From: Anaerolineales bacterium
GTDB lineage: Bacteria > Chloroflexota > Anaerolineae > Anaerolineales > DRMV01
Assembly: GCA_026991215.1 (NCBI GenBank)
Contig: JALXBY010000370.1
Location: 1-10,035 of the forward strand
Direction: 5' to 3'
DNA length: 10,035 bases
In this document: piece after piece, positions 1 through 5,887 of the stretch
Position numbering within the stretch: the first letter of the stretch is position 1
How the letters are laid out: every line of letters begins with the position of its first letter
Position numbers and translations under genes: made by a program
Notes under the pieces: model-generated
What the model was told of the DNA's origin: nothing
Seen by the model: only the letters and a program-made list of their open reading frames with translations
Databases searched by the model: none

Positions 1-156
1 ATGAACATGTATGGTGTGGTGGTCGGTCTTGGCCTGTTGAACATGTTGCTGGCCCTATGGGCCCGGCGGCAGGGGTCCCCGTACTGGCGGCGTCGCTTGT
101 CCCTTGGCCTGCTGGTGACCCTGGGCGGGCTGTATTTGTTCTGGACGGCGCGGTAG
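1..156 (+). CDS. small two-helix membrane protein, possibly the 3' end of a longer gene
   Basis: An open frame of 51 codons runs from the first base of the window to a TAG. The product has two hydrophobic stretches (about residues 4-20 and 34-48) separated by a strongly basic loop rich in Arg (residues 22-33), which would give a hairpin with the loop on the cytoplasmic side. It ends in Thr-Ala-Arg. I do not recognise a family. Because the ATG is at base 1, no ribosome binding site can be seen and the true start may lie upstream. It converges on the lipoprotein-like gene on the other strand, 59 bases away. A spurious frame is possible, but its hydrophobic pattern and lack of a competing gene favour a real one. 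Confidence 0.4.
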   Translation: MNMYGVVVGLGLLNMLLALWARRQGSPYWRRRLSLGLLVTLGGLYLFWTAR

Positions 157-188
157 CGTGAGATAATCGAACCAGCACCGTGAACTAC

Positions 189-205
189 CGCCCACTGCCC
201 ACTAC
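189..205. repeat. remnant of a heptanucleotide repeat
   Basis: The spacer between two convergent genes holds about two and a half seven-base units of the type CCCACTG/CCCACTA. This is the same ACTG-plus-three-bases theme as the long arrays at 4231, 5772 and 7151. It is too short to stand alone and is listed only because of those arrays. Confidence 0.35.
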
Positions 206-215
206 ACACTTCTCC

Positions 216-1205
216 CTACGGTTCCGCCCGAAAATAAAGCAGCACACTCTCGATATACGCCACCCCCTGCACCCTGGGGTCGTAGAGCCGCAGCACCAGC
301 CGCAGGTCCTGGGGCTGGGTGAAGCGATAGGGCCAGGACCAGGTGAAACGGGCGTAGCCTTGCGGGTCGGGCGGGCCCAGCGACAGGGCCGCGGCCTTGA
401 GCACCCGGCCCTTGGGGGTGTACAGCAGCGCTTCGATAACCCCGGTGGTGTACCGGGCCAGGCCGGTCACCTCCAGGGTCCCTTCCAGGGGAAGCCGGGA
501 CCGGTGCCGGGGCCGTTCGATCACTATGGGCAGCCGCACCTGGTCGCGATGGCTTTCCTGCCCCAGGCCGTACCGAAGCAGGCGGATGTGCACCGCCTGC
601 TGTTCCTTGGGCACCCCTGCCCCATCGGTCAACCGCACCAAAAACCTGGCCCAGACCTCCGGGGGCCGGATTTCGAAGGGCACCTTTTCCTGCAGCAACA
701 CCCAGGTGGTGGCCGGCTGCTGGTCGTAGCGATAGATGCGGCGGTACAGCATCCGGGCTTCGTTCCCCACCTGGGCCCAGAGTTCGACGAAAACCGTGGA
801 CGGAAACGCGTCGCGGTGCATCCGCACGACCACCACCATGGGGGAAACCACGAAAGAGCCTTCCCCAGGACGCAGAATCTGCACCGCCGCGTTGGGGATG
901 TCCGCAAGCGGGGTCTGCAAGGGCGTGGGCGTGGGGCTGGGCCACGGCACGGTGCCCACCGGCGCAGGCGCAGTCCACGTCGCGGTGGGCGTTGCGGTCA
1001 GCAAAGGTTCCGGCGTTGGCGTAAACACTTCTGGGGTCGGCGTGGCTGTCCATCGGGTCGGTTGGGGCGAGGGCGTGCCCCCCGACGGCTCGATGGGCAT
1101 CTTGACCTGCAAGCCCCCAACAGGACCTGCACACCGCGCCACGCCCAAAAGCAACACCAGGGCCAGGATTATTTGGAGGAACGGTTTCGACGTTGCAGGG
1201 GACAT
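216..1205 (-). CDS. putative exported lipoprotein with Thr/Pro linker and two beta-rich domains
   Basis: A 329-residue protein of unknown function. It has an N-terminal hydrophobic segment (about residues 9-23) ending Val-Ala-Arg-Cys (Cys25). This resembles a lipobox, but the Arg before Cys is not standard, so it could be a lipoprotein, a type I secreted protein or simply anchored. Residues 43-100 are a low-complexity linker rich in Thr and Pro (repeated TPTP), common in exported Chloroflexota proteins. Two beta-rich segments follow (about 105-212 and 224-325). Each opens with a similar phrase (ILRPGEG and IVIERPR) and alternates hydrophobic strands, suggesting Ig-like or Gmad2-type sandwich domains; that fold is inference. 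The ATG at 1205 follows AAAGGA about eight bases upstream and lies inside the 3' end of the glycosyltransferase-like gene (37-base overlap), so the two are probably co-translated and may act together at the envelope. Confidence 0.8.
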   Translation of the reverse strand: MSPATSKPFLQIILALVLLLGVARCAGPVGGLQVKMPIEPSGGTPSPQPTRWTATPTPEVFTPTPEPLLTATPTATWTAPAPVGTVPWPSPTPTPLQTPLADIPNAAVQILRPGEGSFVVSPMVVVVRMHRDAFPSTVFVELWAQVGNEARMLYRRIYRYDQQPATTWVLLQEKVPFEIRPPEVWARFLVRLTDGAGVPKEQQAVHIRLLRYGLGQESHRDQVRLPIVIERPRHRSRLPLEGTLEVTGLARYTTGVIEALLYTPKGRVLKAAALSLGPPDPQGYARFTWSWPYRFTQPQDLRLVLRLYDPRVQGVAYIESVLLYFRAEP

Positions 1206-2950
1206 CGTTCCGGGTCCTTTCCCGCGAAGTAGACGATGGCCAGGGGGTGTTCGTAACAGCGGGGGAGGCCGGTGCGAATCACCTTGGAGGCCCGGTAGCC
1301 TTCAGGTCCCCAGCGGGCCCGCCACCAGGTTTCCCCCGCGGGGCGCAGGTGAATCAACACGGCCCGGCCTTCAACGAAGGCCCGGTGGTAGGGGTCGTCG
1401 GGGTTGGAACCCAGCGGGCCTTTGAGGAGTTGCGGGTAGAAAGCCTCCCTGGGCCAGGCCGCGAAACGCCCCGTCCATATGCGCACCGCATAGGCCTCGG
1501 TGGAAAGCAAGAGGATGTCCTCCGGCCAGGAACGGACGTAATCCCAGAATTCGGGTTCATGCCACATTTTACGGCTGTAGCCGTTGCCATACTTGCGCAT
1601 GGAATGGAGGTAGGTCGAGGTTTTCGGGAAAACCCAGAACCAGAAGCCGCCCAGGAAGAAAAGGGAAACCGCGAGGGGCAGAAGACGGGCGGTCCGGCCT
1701 CGGCCCTGGGCGGCCAGGCGGTTCACCCCTTCCCCCACCAGGGCCTGCACCCCTGCGATGCCCGCGGCCAGCCCCAAGAACAGGGCCGGCGACAGCACCC
1801 GAGGGGTGAAATCCGGTTGCGGGTCCCGCACCACACGGGCGATATAGAGGAAGAGCAGGTACCCCAAAGCCCCGGCGCCGGTCAGGGCCGTCCAGAGCCA
1901 CCAACCGGTCAGGCGTTCCCGGCGCCAGGCCCCGTCCGCCTCTGTTTCGAGGTTGGCCCAGGGCCGCAACTGGCGGTAACGGAGCGCGGCGACCAGCGTC
2001 ACAAGGACCAGGGCGGCCAGCACCACCCAGGCCAGGACGTCCAGTTGGGCGGCGTAGGCTTCGTACCGGGGCGGGTACATCATGGCCCAGCCCCGCCACA
2101 GGGCCGCGGGCCAGTCACGGCGGAACTGTTGCGCGGCCTGCACCCAGGGTTCCACCTGCCAGGCCCAACGGGTGCGCACCCCTTTCCCGTGCAGGGCCAT
2201 GAGCAGGTTCCATATCCCATACAGGCTCAGCATGGGGAAGGCAAAGCGCAGGGCTGCGGCCACGCGCGCGCGACGGCTTCCTGGGAACCCCAGAAGCATC
2301 AACCCCGCGCCGCCCAAAAGGAACAGCCCCGCATACCGGGTGAGCAAGGCCAGCCCCGCGGCCAGGCCAGCCCACCACAACGCGGTGGCCCGCCCCCGGT
2401 GCAGCGCCAGCCACCAGCCGAACACGGTCACCCACATCCAGACGTAAAACCAACCCTCGGACATGGTCCCGGAGACGTACACCACCAGGGGCGGGGTCAG
2501 GGCCAGGAGCACGGTCCAGGTGAAACTCTCCAGCCAGCGGCGGGAGATGTGCCAGGCCATCAGGCCCAACAGGGTGACGAGCAGGCCGTAGGTGAGGGCC
2601 GCGTCCCAGCGGGTGGCCTGGTGCCAGGGCAACCCGGCCTTGAGGAAGGGGGCCAGGGAGACGGAGTAAAAGGGCGGGTAATGGGCCAGCCACTCCAGGT
2701 TGCCCTGTTCGTCGTAGACGTACAGCCCCTGGCCCAAAGCCACGTGCCGCGCGGCTTCCACGTAGGCCACGGAGTCGGTCCTGGCCCATGCGCCCCAGGG
2801 CAGGTTCCGCCAGAGCATGGTCCCCAGGGCCACTCCCAGGAGCACCCAAAACAAGGGCATCCCCCGCGCGAGCCAGGAGCGTCCCCAACGCGCGGTTGGC
2901 CTTTCCCGATAGAGCCGTTCCAACTCCTCCATGGCCGCACCCGTGGTCAT
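1169..2950 (-). CDS. polytopic GT-C / family 39-like glycosyltransferase membrane protein
   Basis: A 593-residue membrane protein with a short cytoplasmic N-terminus, about a dozen hydrophobic segments from residue 32 to about 430, and a soluble C-terminal part of about 150 residues. After the first helix lies TDSVAYVEAARHVALGQGLY (Asp59 in the first loop), followed by HYPPFYSVSL. This is the usual pattern of GT-C enzymes of the family 39 / ArnT-like type, which transfer sugars from polyprenyl-phosphate donors outside the membrane; the acidic residue of the first loop is catalytic in that fold. Donor and acceptor cannot be read from the sequence. The frame is open back to a TTG at 3028, but that start would lie upstream of the intrinsic terminator at 2984-3009, so I prefer the ATG at 2950. 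An ATG at 2932 (MEELERLY) is an alternative. Neither has a clear ribosome binding site. The last 37 bases overlap the lipoprotein-like gene. Confidence 0.8.
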   Translation of the reverse strand: MTTGAAMEELERLYRERPTARWGRSWLARGMPLFWVLLGVALGTMLWRNLPWGAWARTDSVAYVEAARHVALGQGLYVYDEQGNLEWLAHYPPFYSVSLAPFLKAGLPWHQATRWDAALTYGLLVTLLGLMAWHISRRWLESFTWTVLLALTPPLVVYVSGTMSEGWFYVWMWVTVFGWWLALHRGRATALWWAGLAAGLALLTRYAGLFLLGGAGLMLLGFPGSRRARVAAALRFAFPMLSLYGIWNLLMALHGKGVRTRWAWQVEPWVQAAQQFRRDWPAALWRGWAMMYPPRYEAYAAQLDVLAWVVLAALVLVTLVAALRYRQLRPWANLETEADGAWRRERLTGWWLWTALTGAGALGYLLFLYIARVVRDPQPDFTPRVLSPALFLGLAAGIAGVQALVGEGVNRLAAQGRGRTARLLPLAVSLFFLGGFWFWVFPKTSTYLHSMRKYGNGYSRKMWHEPEFWDYVRSWPEDILLLSTEAYAVRIWTGRFAAWPREAFYPQLLKGPLGSNPDDPYHRAFVEGRAVLIHLRPAGETWWRARWGPEGYRASKVIRTGLPRCYEHPLAIVYFAGKDPERCPLQRRNRSSK

Positions 2951-2983
2951 GCCGTAGGATGTGAAGGGCCTATGGGTAGAAGA

Positions 2984-3009
2984 AAACGGCGCCGCCAAGG
3001 GCGCCGTTT
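2984..3009 (-). terminator. intrinsic terminator of the F0 operon
   Basis: A perfect 10-bp stem (AAACGGCGCC pairing with GGCGCCGTTT) closes a 6-base loop. On the minus strand the stem runs straight into TTTTCTTCT, the U-rich tail expected of a rho-independent terminator. It starts 47 bases past the atpF stop codon and ends before the glycosyltransferase start, so it closes the atp operon here. Confidence 0.85.
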
Positions 3010-3056
3010 GGGACAAATCCGGTTGCAAGCACCGGAGAAGGTCGAAAACCCGTCGG

Positions 3057-3812
3057 CTACGCCGCGACCAACTGCTCCTCCAGGGTCCGCAGTTGACGGG
3101 CCACGGAAGCGTCGATCACCTTGTCGCCCAGGCGGAGGATGACGCCGCCCAAGATCGAGGGGTCCACGGTGAAGGTGACGTCCACCTGGCCCAGTTTTTC
3201 GGCCAGCGCGGATTGGATGGTTTCCTTTTCCTCCGCGGTGAGGGGCACTGCGGTGACCACCTCCACCGAGGTGACCTCGCCCACGCCTTCGAGTTCATCC
3301 AGCACGATGACCTTCTTGTCCCGGATGCCCGCGAAGAACTCCTGCAGCAAGGAGCGCTGCCGGGCCTCGTCCAGGTTGTCCTGAAGGATTTTGCGGGCCG
3401 CGGCGATGGCCAGCGCGGCAATCTGCTGCCGGAGTTCACCCAGCAGGCGGTTGCGTTCGGCCTCCATTTCGGCCTGGGCGTTCTGGCGGATTTTCTCGGC
3501 ATCGGCCTCGGCCTGGGCCCGGATTTGCGCGGCCACCTCTTCGGCCCGCTCGCGGGCCTCGTGGATGATTTCCTCCGCCTTGGCCCGGGCCTCGGCCAGG
3601 ATTTTCTCGGCCTCTTTCTCCGCGTTGGCCCGGGCTTCGGCCGCGATGCGGGCGTCCTCCAGGGCCTTGGCCAGCTTCTCCCGCCGGCGGCGGAGGAACT
3701 CCACGATGGGGTCCCAGGCCCAGAGCTTCAACAAGGCCAGCATGATGAAGAAGGCCAGAAACTGCATCAACAGGTAACCCAGGTTGATGCCCAGTTTGCC
3801 CAGCGCTTCCAC
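3057..3812 (-). CDS. atpF: ATP synthase F0 subunit b with delta-like C-terminal domain
   Basis: A 251-residue peripheral-stalk protein. Residues 12-31 form the single membrane helix, followed by WDPIVEFLRRRREKLAKALEDA, typical of subunit b. Residues 35-150 are a long Ala/Glu/Arg-rich coiled coil. Ordinary b proteins end near 160 residues. Here residues 178-251 continue with a segment like the C-terminal part of subunit delta (AtpH): VVTAVPLTAEEKETI, then VDPSILGGVILRLGDKVIDAS and a final helix. The delta N-terminal helical bundle, which binds the tip of F1 alpha, is not present. Long b subunits with delta-like tails are known from N-type ATPases, and mycobacteria have a full b-delta fusion. 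The start is GTG at 3812, with AAGGAGGTG just upstream. It is the last gene of the operon; no atpH or atpA follows before the terminator. I infer that this tail replaces at least part of delta. Confidence 0.9.
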   Translation of the reverse strand: MEALGKLGINLGYLLMQFLAFFIMLALLKLWAWDPIVEFLRRRREKLAKALEDARIAAEARANAEKEAEKILAEARAKAEEIIHEARERAEEVAAQIRAQAEADAEKIRQNAQAEMEAERNRLLGELRQQIAALAIAAARKILQDNLDEARQRSLLQEFFAGIRDKKVIVLDELEGVGEVTSVEVVTAVPLTAEEKETIQSALAEKLGQVDVTFTVDPSILGGVILRLGDKVIDASVARQLRTLEEQLVAA

Positions 3813-3880
3813 CGTACACCTCCTTGGTGTTCAACGAGGGTGAAGGGGCTGAAACATCGGCCCGGTCTGGCCACGGGGCA

Positions 3881-3902
3881 GGGAAGCGGCCAAACGCTTC
3901 CC
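3881..3902. other. hairpin in the atpE-atpF spacer
   Basis: An 8-bp perfect stem (GGGAAGCG with CGCTTCCC) and a 6-base loop lie in the 134-base spacer, about 45 bases past the atpE stop. No T-run follows on the minus strand, so it does not look like a terminator. A smaller GGGC-AAA-GCCC hairpin lies at 3918-3928. Such structures after the c-subunit gene could protect its message, which is needed in multiple copies per complex; this is inference. Confidence 0.5.
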
Positions 3903-3946
3903 CATCCCGAGGAAGGCGGGCAAAGCCCCTGCTGCTTCCACGAAGC

Positions 3947-4174
3947 CTACACCGCGAAGATGAGCAGCAAGGCCACCACCAGACAGTAAATGGCCACGGC
4001 TTCGGCAAAGGCGATGCCCAGAATCATGTTGGTCTGGATGGTCCCGGCGGCGTCCGGGTTCCGGGCAATGCCCTGCACCGCGCCACCGGCCAGCACACCG
4101 ATGCCCAAACCGGCCCCAATGGCCCCAATCATGGCTAAACCAGCACCGATGAGTTTGGCGGCCTGCGGGTCCAT
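3947..4174 (-). CDS. atpE: ATP synthase F0 subunit c, proton type
   Basis: A 75-residue hairpin protein of normal length that forms the rotating c-ring. Helix 1 carries the glycine motif G20-x-G22-x-G24-x-G26, the polar loop is ARNPD (37-41), and helix 2 has the ion-binding carboxylate Glu58 in AFAEAVAIY. Compared with the sodium-binding ring of Ilyobacter tartaricus, the Gln of helix 1 is replaced by Ile25 and the Ser after the Glu by Ala59; Tyr63 is kept. This points to protons as the coupling ion. The ATG at 4174 has an excellent ribosome binding site (AAGGAGGT, 4181-4188, six bases away), in keeping with the high copy number needed. It lies between atpB and atpF, separated from atpB by a spacer filled with heptamer repeats. 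Confidence 0.97.
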   Translation of the reverse strand: MDPQAAKLIGAGLAMIGAIGAGLGIGVLAGGAVQGIARNPDAAGTIQTNMILGIAFAEAVAIYCLVVALLLIFAV

Positions 4175-4230
4175 TGTTCAACCTCCTTGCAAGGGTTTGT
4201 AGGCGATTGAAGGTTCTGGGAGATGAGATA

Positions 4231-4328
4231 GCCGTTAGCGGTTAGCAGTTAGCAGTCGGCAGTCGGCAGTCGGCAGTCGGCAGTCGGCAGTCGGCGGTCG
4301 GCGGTCGGCGGACCGCGGACTGCGCACC
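4231..4328. repeat. heptanucleotide tandem array 1, inside the atp operon
   Basis: Fourteen contiguous seven-base units in exact phase fill the spacer between atpB and atpE. Read on the plus strand they are one GCCGTTA, one GCGGTTA, one GCAGTTA, six GCAGTCG, two GCGGTCG, then GCGGACC, GCGGACT and GCGCACC. The centre is uniform and the edges degenerate, as expected from slippage in the middle of an array. On the transcribed strand the main unit rotates to ACTGCCG. The array begins three bases after the atpB stop and ends about 42 bases before the atpE ribosome binding site. Confidence 0.95.
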
Positions 4329-4336
4329 GCGTTGCC

Positions 4337-5413
4337 TTAGTGATGTTGCGTAGCCTGGGCCATGAAGACCATGGTCAGCATGCCGAAGACGAAGGCCTGA
4401 ATCAGGCCTACGAAGAGTTCCAGGCCGTAGAAGCCGAACAAAATGGGCGGCGCCAGCGCGCCCATCACGAAGAGCAACACGCTACCCGCGAAGATGTTGC
4501 CGAACAACCGGAAGGAGAAGGAGAGAATTTTGGAGAGTTCGGAGATGATTTCCAGCAAGCCCACTGCGAAGTCCAACAGGCCCATGGGACCGCGTGCCAG
4601 GGCGCGGAAGTTGAAGAACTTCTCCAGGTAATGCAAGCCCAAGGCCCGCAGCCCAATCACCTGGGTCATGATGACCGAGACCAGGGCCAGCGCGATGGTG
4701 AAGTTCAGGTCCGTCGAGGCCACCCGGAGGAAGGGCCGGAACTCATAGTACTTGGGCTTGCCTTCCTCGCCGCCTTCGGCCTTCTTCTCTTCCTTCATTC
4801 CCTCTTCATAAGCGGCCTTGCCCTCGGCACCCTTGGCGGGCTTCCTCTTTTCATCGACAAGCAGGGCGACCGGCCCGGCGAACTTCACCACGTACCCATA
4901 CGGCTCATGGGAGGGCACCACCAGGCCGATGGTATCCATGCCCGGCAGCAATTCCATCCAGTTGACCACCAGGACGAGCACGGTGATGGTGGCGAAATAG
5001 GGGAAGATGGTGCGCGTCCATTTCCCCGCGGTGGCTTCGGTCAGGTTGTAAAGCACCTCGATGAAGGAGACAAAGGCGTCGGTGAAGCCGGTCAGCACGT
5101 AGTTGTCTTCGGCCATGGCGCGCTTGACCGCCCGCCCGGCCTTGATGCTAATCCAGAACACGATGATGACCGCGAGCAGCCAGGCAATCAGGCTGTTGGT
5201 GAGGTAAATTTTGCCCTGCTCGCCCAAAAAGGGCAGGGTGAAAAGAGGTTCCTCGATGACCTTCTCGGCTGGCAGGGTGACATGGGGCTGCAGGATGCGC
5301 AGGCCAGCCACATAAGGGATAATCACGGTCAAGGCCAAAAGGAGCAACACCCCGAAGCAACCGGGGCGGAAACCACCGCTTTGTTGTTGGGCGTTATGCT
5401 TGGGGGCCGTCAC
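4337..5413 (-). CDS. atpB: ATP synthase F0 subunit a, with a charged loop insertion
   Basis: The stator subunit that forms the two proton half-channels beside the c-ring. At 358 residues it is longer than most bacterial a subunits (about 220-290). Hallmarks are NWMELLPG (151-158), STDLNFTIALAL (233-244), and SFRLFGNIFAG (300-310), in which Arg302 is the essential arginine. Gln339 in LIQAFVFGMLTMVF matches E. coli Gln252. Ser311 and Glu332 sit where E. coli has Glu219 and His245, a known type of compensating pair. The extra length lies mostly at residues 187-224, a hydrophilic Lys/Glu/Gly segment in the loop before the TDLN helix, which should face outside if topology follows E. coli. The start is GTG at 5413 with AAGGAGG seven to thirteen bases upstream. 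It overlaps the atpI/Z-like gene by 20 bases, suggesting translational coupling. Confidence 0.96.
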   Translation of the reverse strand: MTAPKHNAQQQSGGFRPGCFGVLLLLALTVIIPYVAGLRILQPHVTLPAEKVIEEPLFTLPFLGEQGKIYLTNSLIAWLLAVIIVFWISIKAGRAVKRAMAEDNYVLTGFTDAFVSFIEVLYNLTEATAGKWTRTIFPYFATITVLVLVVNWMELLPGMDTIGLVVPSHEPYGYVVKFAGPVALLVDEKRKPAKGAEGKAAYEEGMKEEKKAEGGEEGKPKYYEFRPFLRVASTDLNFTIALALVSVIMTQVIGLRALGLHYLEKFFNFRALARGPMGLLDFAVGLLEIISELSKILSFSFRLFGNIFAGSVLLFVMGALAPPILFGFYGLELFVGLIQAFVFGMLTMVFMAQATQHH

Positions 5414-5693
5414 CCTTTGCCTCCTTGTTGGAGAAGATGGAGGGAGCAGGTTGAATCCGGCTCGTCAGGCGGCGCACAATCCAGACCATCAGCATCAACG
5501 TAAAGGGCACGCTCAACACCAGCAGCAGGATGGTGATCCACGGCCGGGTACCGAAGCGGGCGTCCAGCCACAGGCCCAAAATCAGGGTGGTCACCACGAT
5601 TACTACGGTAACACAACCGACCTGGCTGACCACGCCAGCCAGGAGCAGATTCATGCCATATTGCCGCTTCGGCACCGGCTTCGACCCATCCAT
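5394..5693 (-). CDS. AtpI/AtpZ-like ATP synthase accessory membrane protein
   Basis: A 99-residue protein with two membrane helices (about 16-42 and 53-72) joined by LDARFGTRPW (43-52). That loop is typical of the AtpZ/ATPase_gene1 family encoded first in many atp operons. Known relatives include AtpI, which helps c-ring assembly, and AtpZ, reported in magnesium/calcium transport together with AtpI; which role applies here cannot be told. The N-terminus and the tail after residue 74 are charged and probably cytoplasmic. The frame is open to a GTG at 5717, but that lies right after the promoter -10 and has no ribosome binding site. I prefer the ATG at 5693, which has GAGGA (5704-5708) upstream and a leader of about 30 bases. 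Its 3' end overlaps atpB by 20 bases. Confidence 0.85.
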   Translation of the reverse strand: MDGSKPVPKRQYGMNLLLAGVVSQVGCVTVVIVVTTLILGLWLDARFGTRPWITILLLVLSVPFTLMLMVWIVRRLTSRIQPAPSIFSNKEAKGDGPQA

Positions 5694-5729
5694 GCCGCCG
5701 ACATCCTCACAGGGCACAAGTCGGGCCGC

Positions 5730-5758
5730 ATTGTATCACAAAACGGCCAGGTCTCCAA
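5730..5758 (-). promoter_or_regulatory. promoter of the F0 operon, extended -10
   Basis: On the minus strand TTGGAG (5753-5758) and TACAAT (5730-5735) are separated by 17 bases. The -10 is preceded by TGA, giving a TGn-extended -10. The -35 matches the consensus at only three of six positions, so the extension probably matters. Transcription would start around 5723-5725, about 30 bases before the atpI/Z-like ATG. The heptamer array at 5772 begins 13 bases upstream of the -35. Confidence 0.7.
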
Positions 5759-5771
5759 GCGGAAATTGGGG

Positions 5772-5876
5772 GCAGTCCGCTGTCCGCAGTCCGCAGTCCG
5801 CAGTGCGCCGTCCGCAGCCTGCCGCCTGCCGACTGCTGACGGCTGACTGCCGACTGCCGATTGCTGACTGCCGACT
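5772..5876. repeat. heptanucleotide tandem array 2, between the MFS gene and the atp promoter
   Basis: Fifteen seven-base units in phase. The first seven on the plus strand are GCAGTCC-like (GCAGTCC three times, plus GCTGTCC, GCAGTGC, GCCGTCC, GCAGCCT). The last eight are GCCGACT/GCTGACT-like. The second half is close to the reverse complement of the first (AGTCCGC against AGTCGGC, six of seven positions), so the array could fold into a long imperfect hairpin. It starts 11 bases past the MFS stop codon and could serve as that gene's 3' end structure. Confidence 0.93.
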
Positions 5877-5887
5877 GCGACACCTCT

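Noticed and set aside
151..190. Terminator for the small ORF from CGGTAG/CTACCG pairing
   Set aside because: Only six base pairs around a loop of about 28 bases, with no T-run; too weak to call.
2951..3028. TTG start at 3028 for the glycosyltransferase-like gene
   Set aside because: It would lie upstream of the intrinsic terminator at 2984-3009, and the extra 26 residues show no family feature.
1193..3142. Very long open frame of 649 codons on the plus strand
   Set aside because: It is antisense to the glycosyltransferase-like gene, is rich in Gly, Pro, Gln and His with no domain pattern, and runs on into the atpF region. It is a by-product of GC-rich codon use.
4340..5503. Open frame of 387 codons on the plus strand
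   Set aside because: It mirrors atpB in another frame and reads as His/Gln/Gly-rich sequence without motifs.
3057..5693. N-type (sodium) alternate ATPase operon
   Set aside because: The long b subunit is suggestive, but the c subunit lacks the sodium ligands, the flanking N-ATPase genes atpQ and atpR are not seen, and the order AtpZ-like, a, c, b is that of an ordinary operon.
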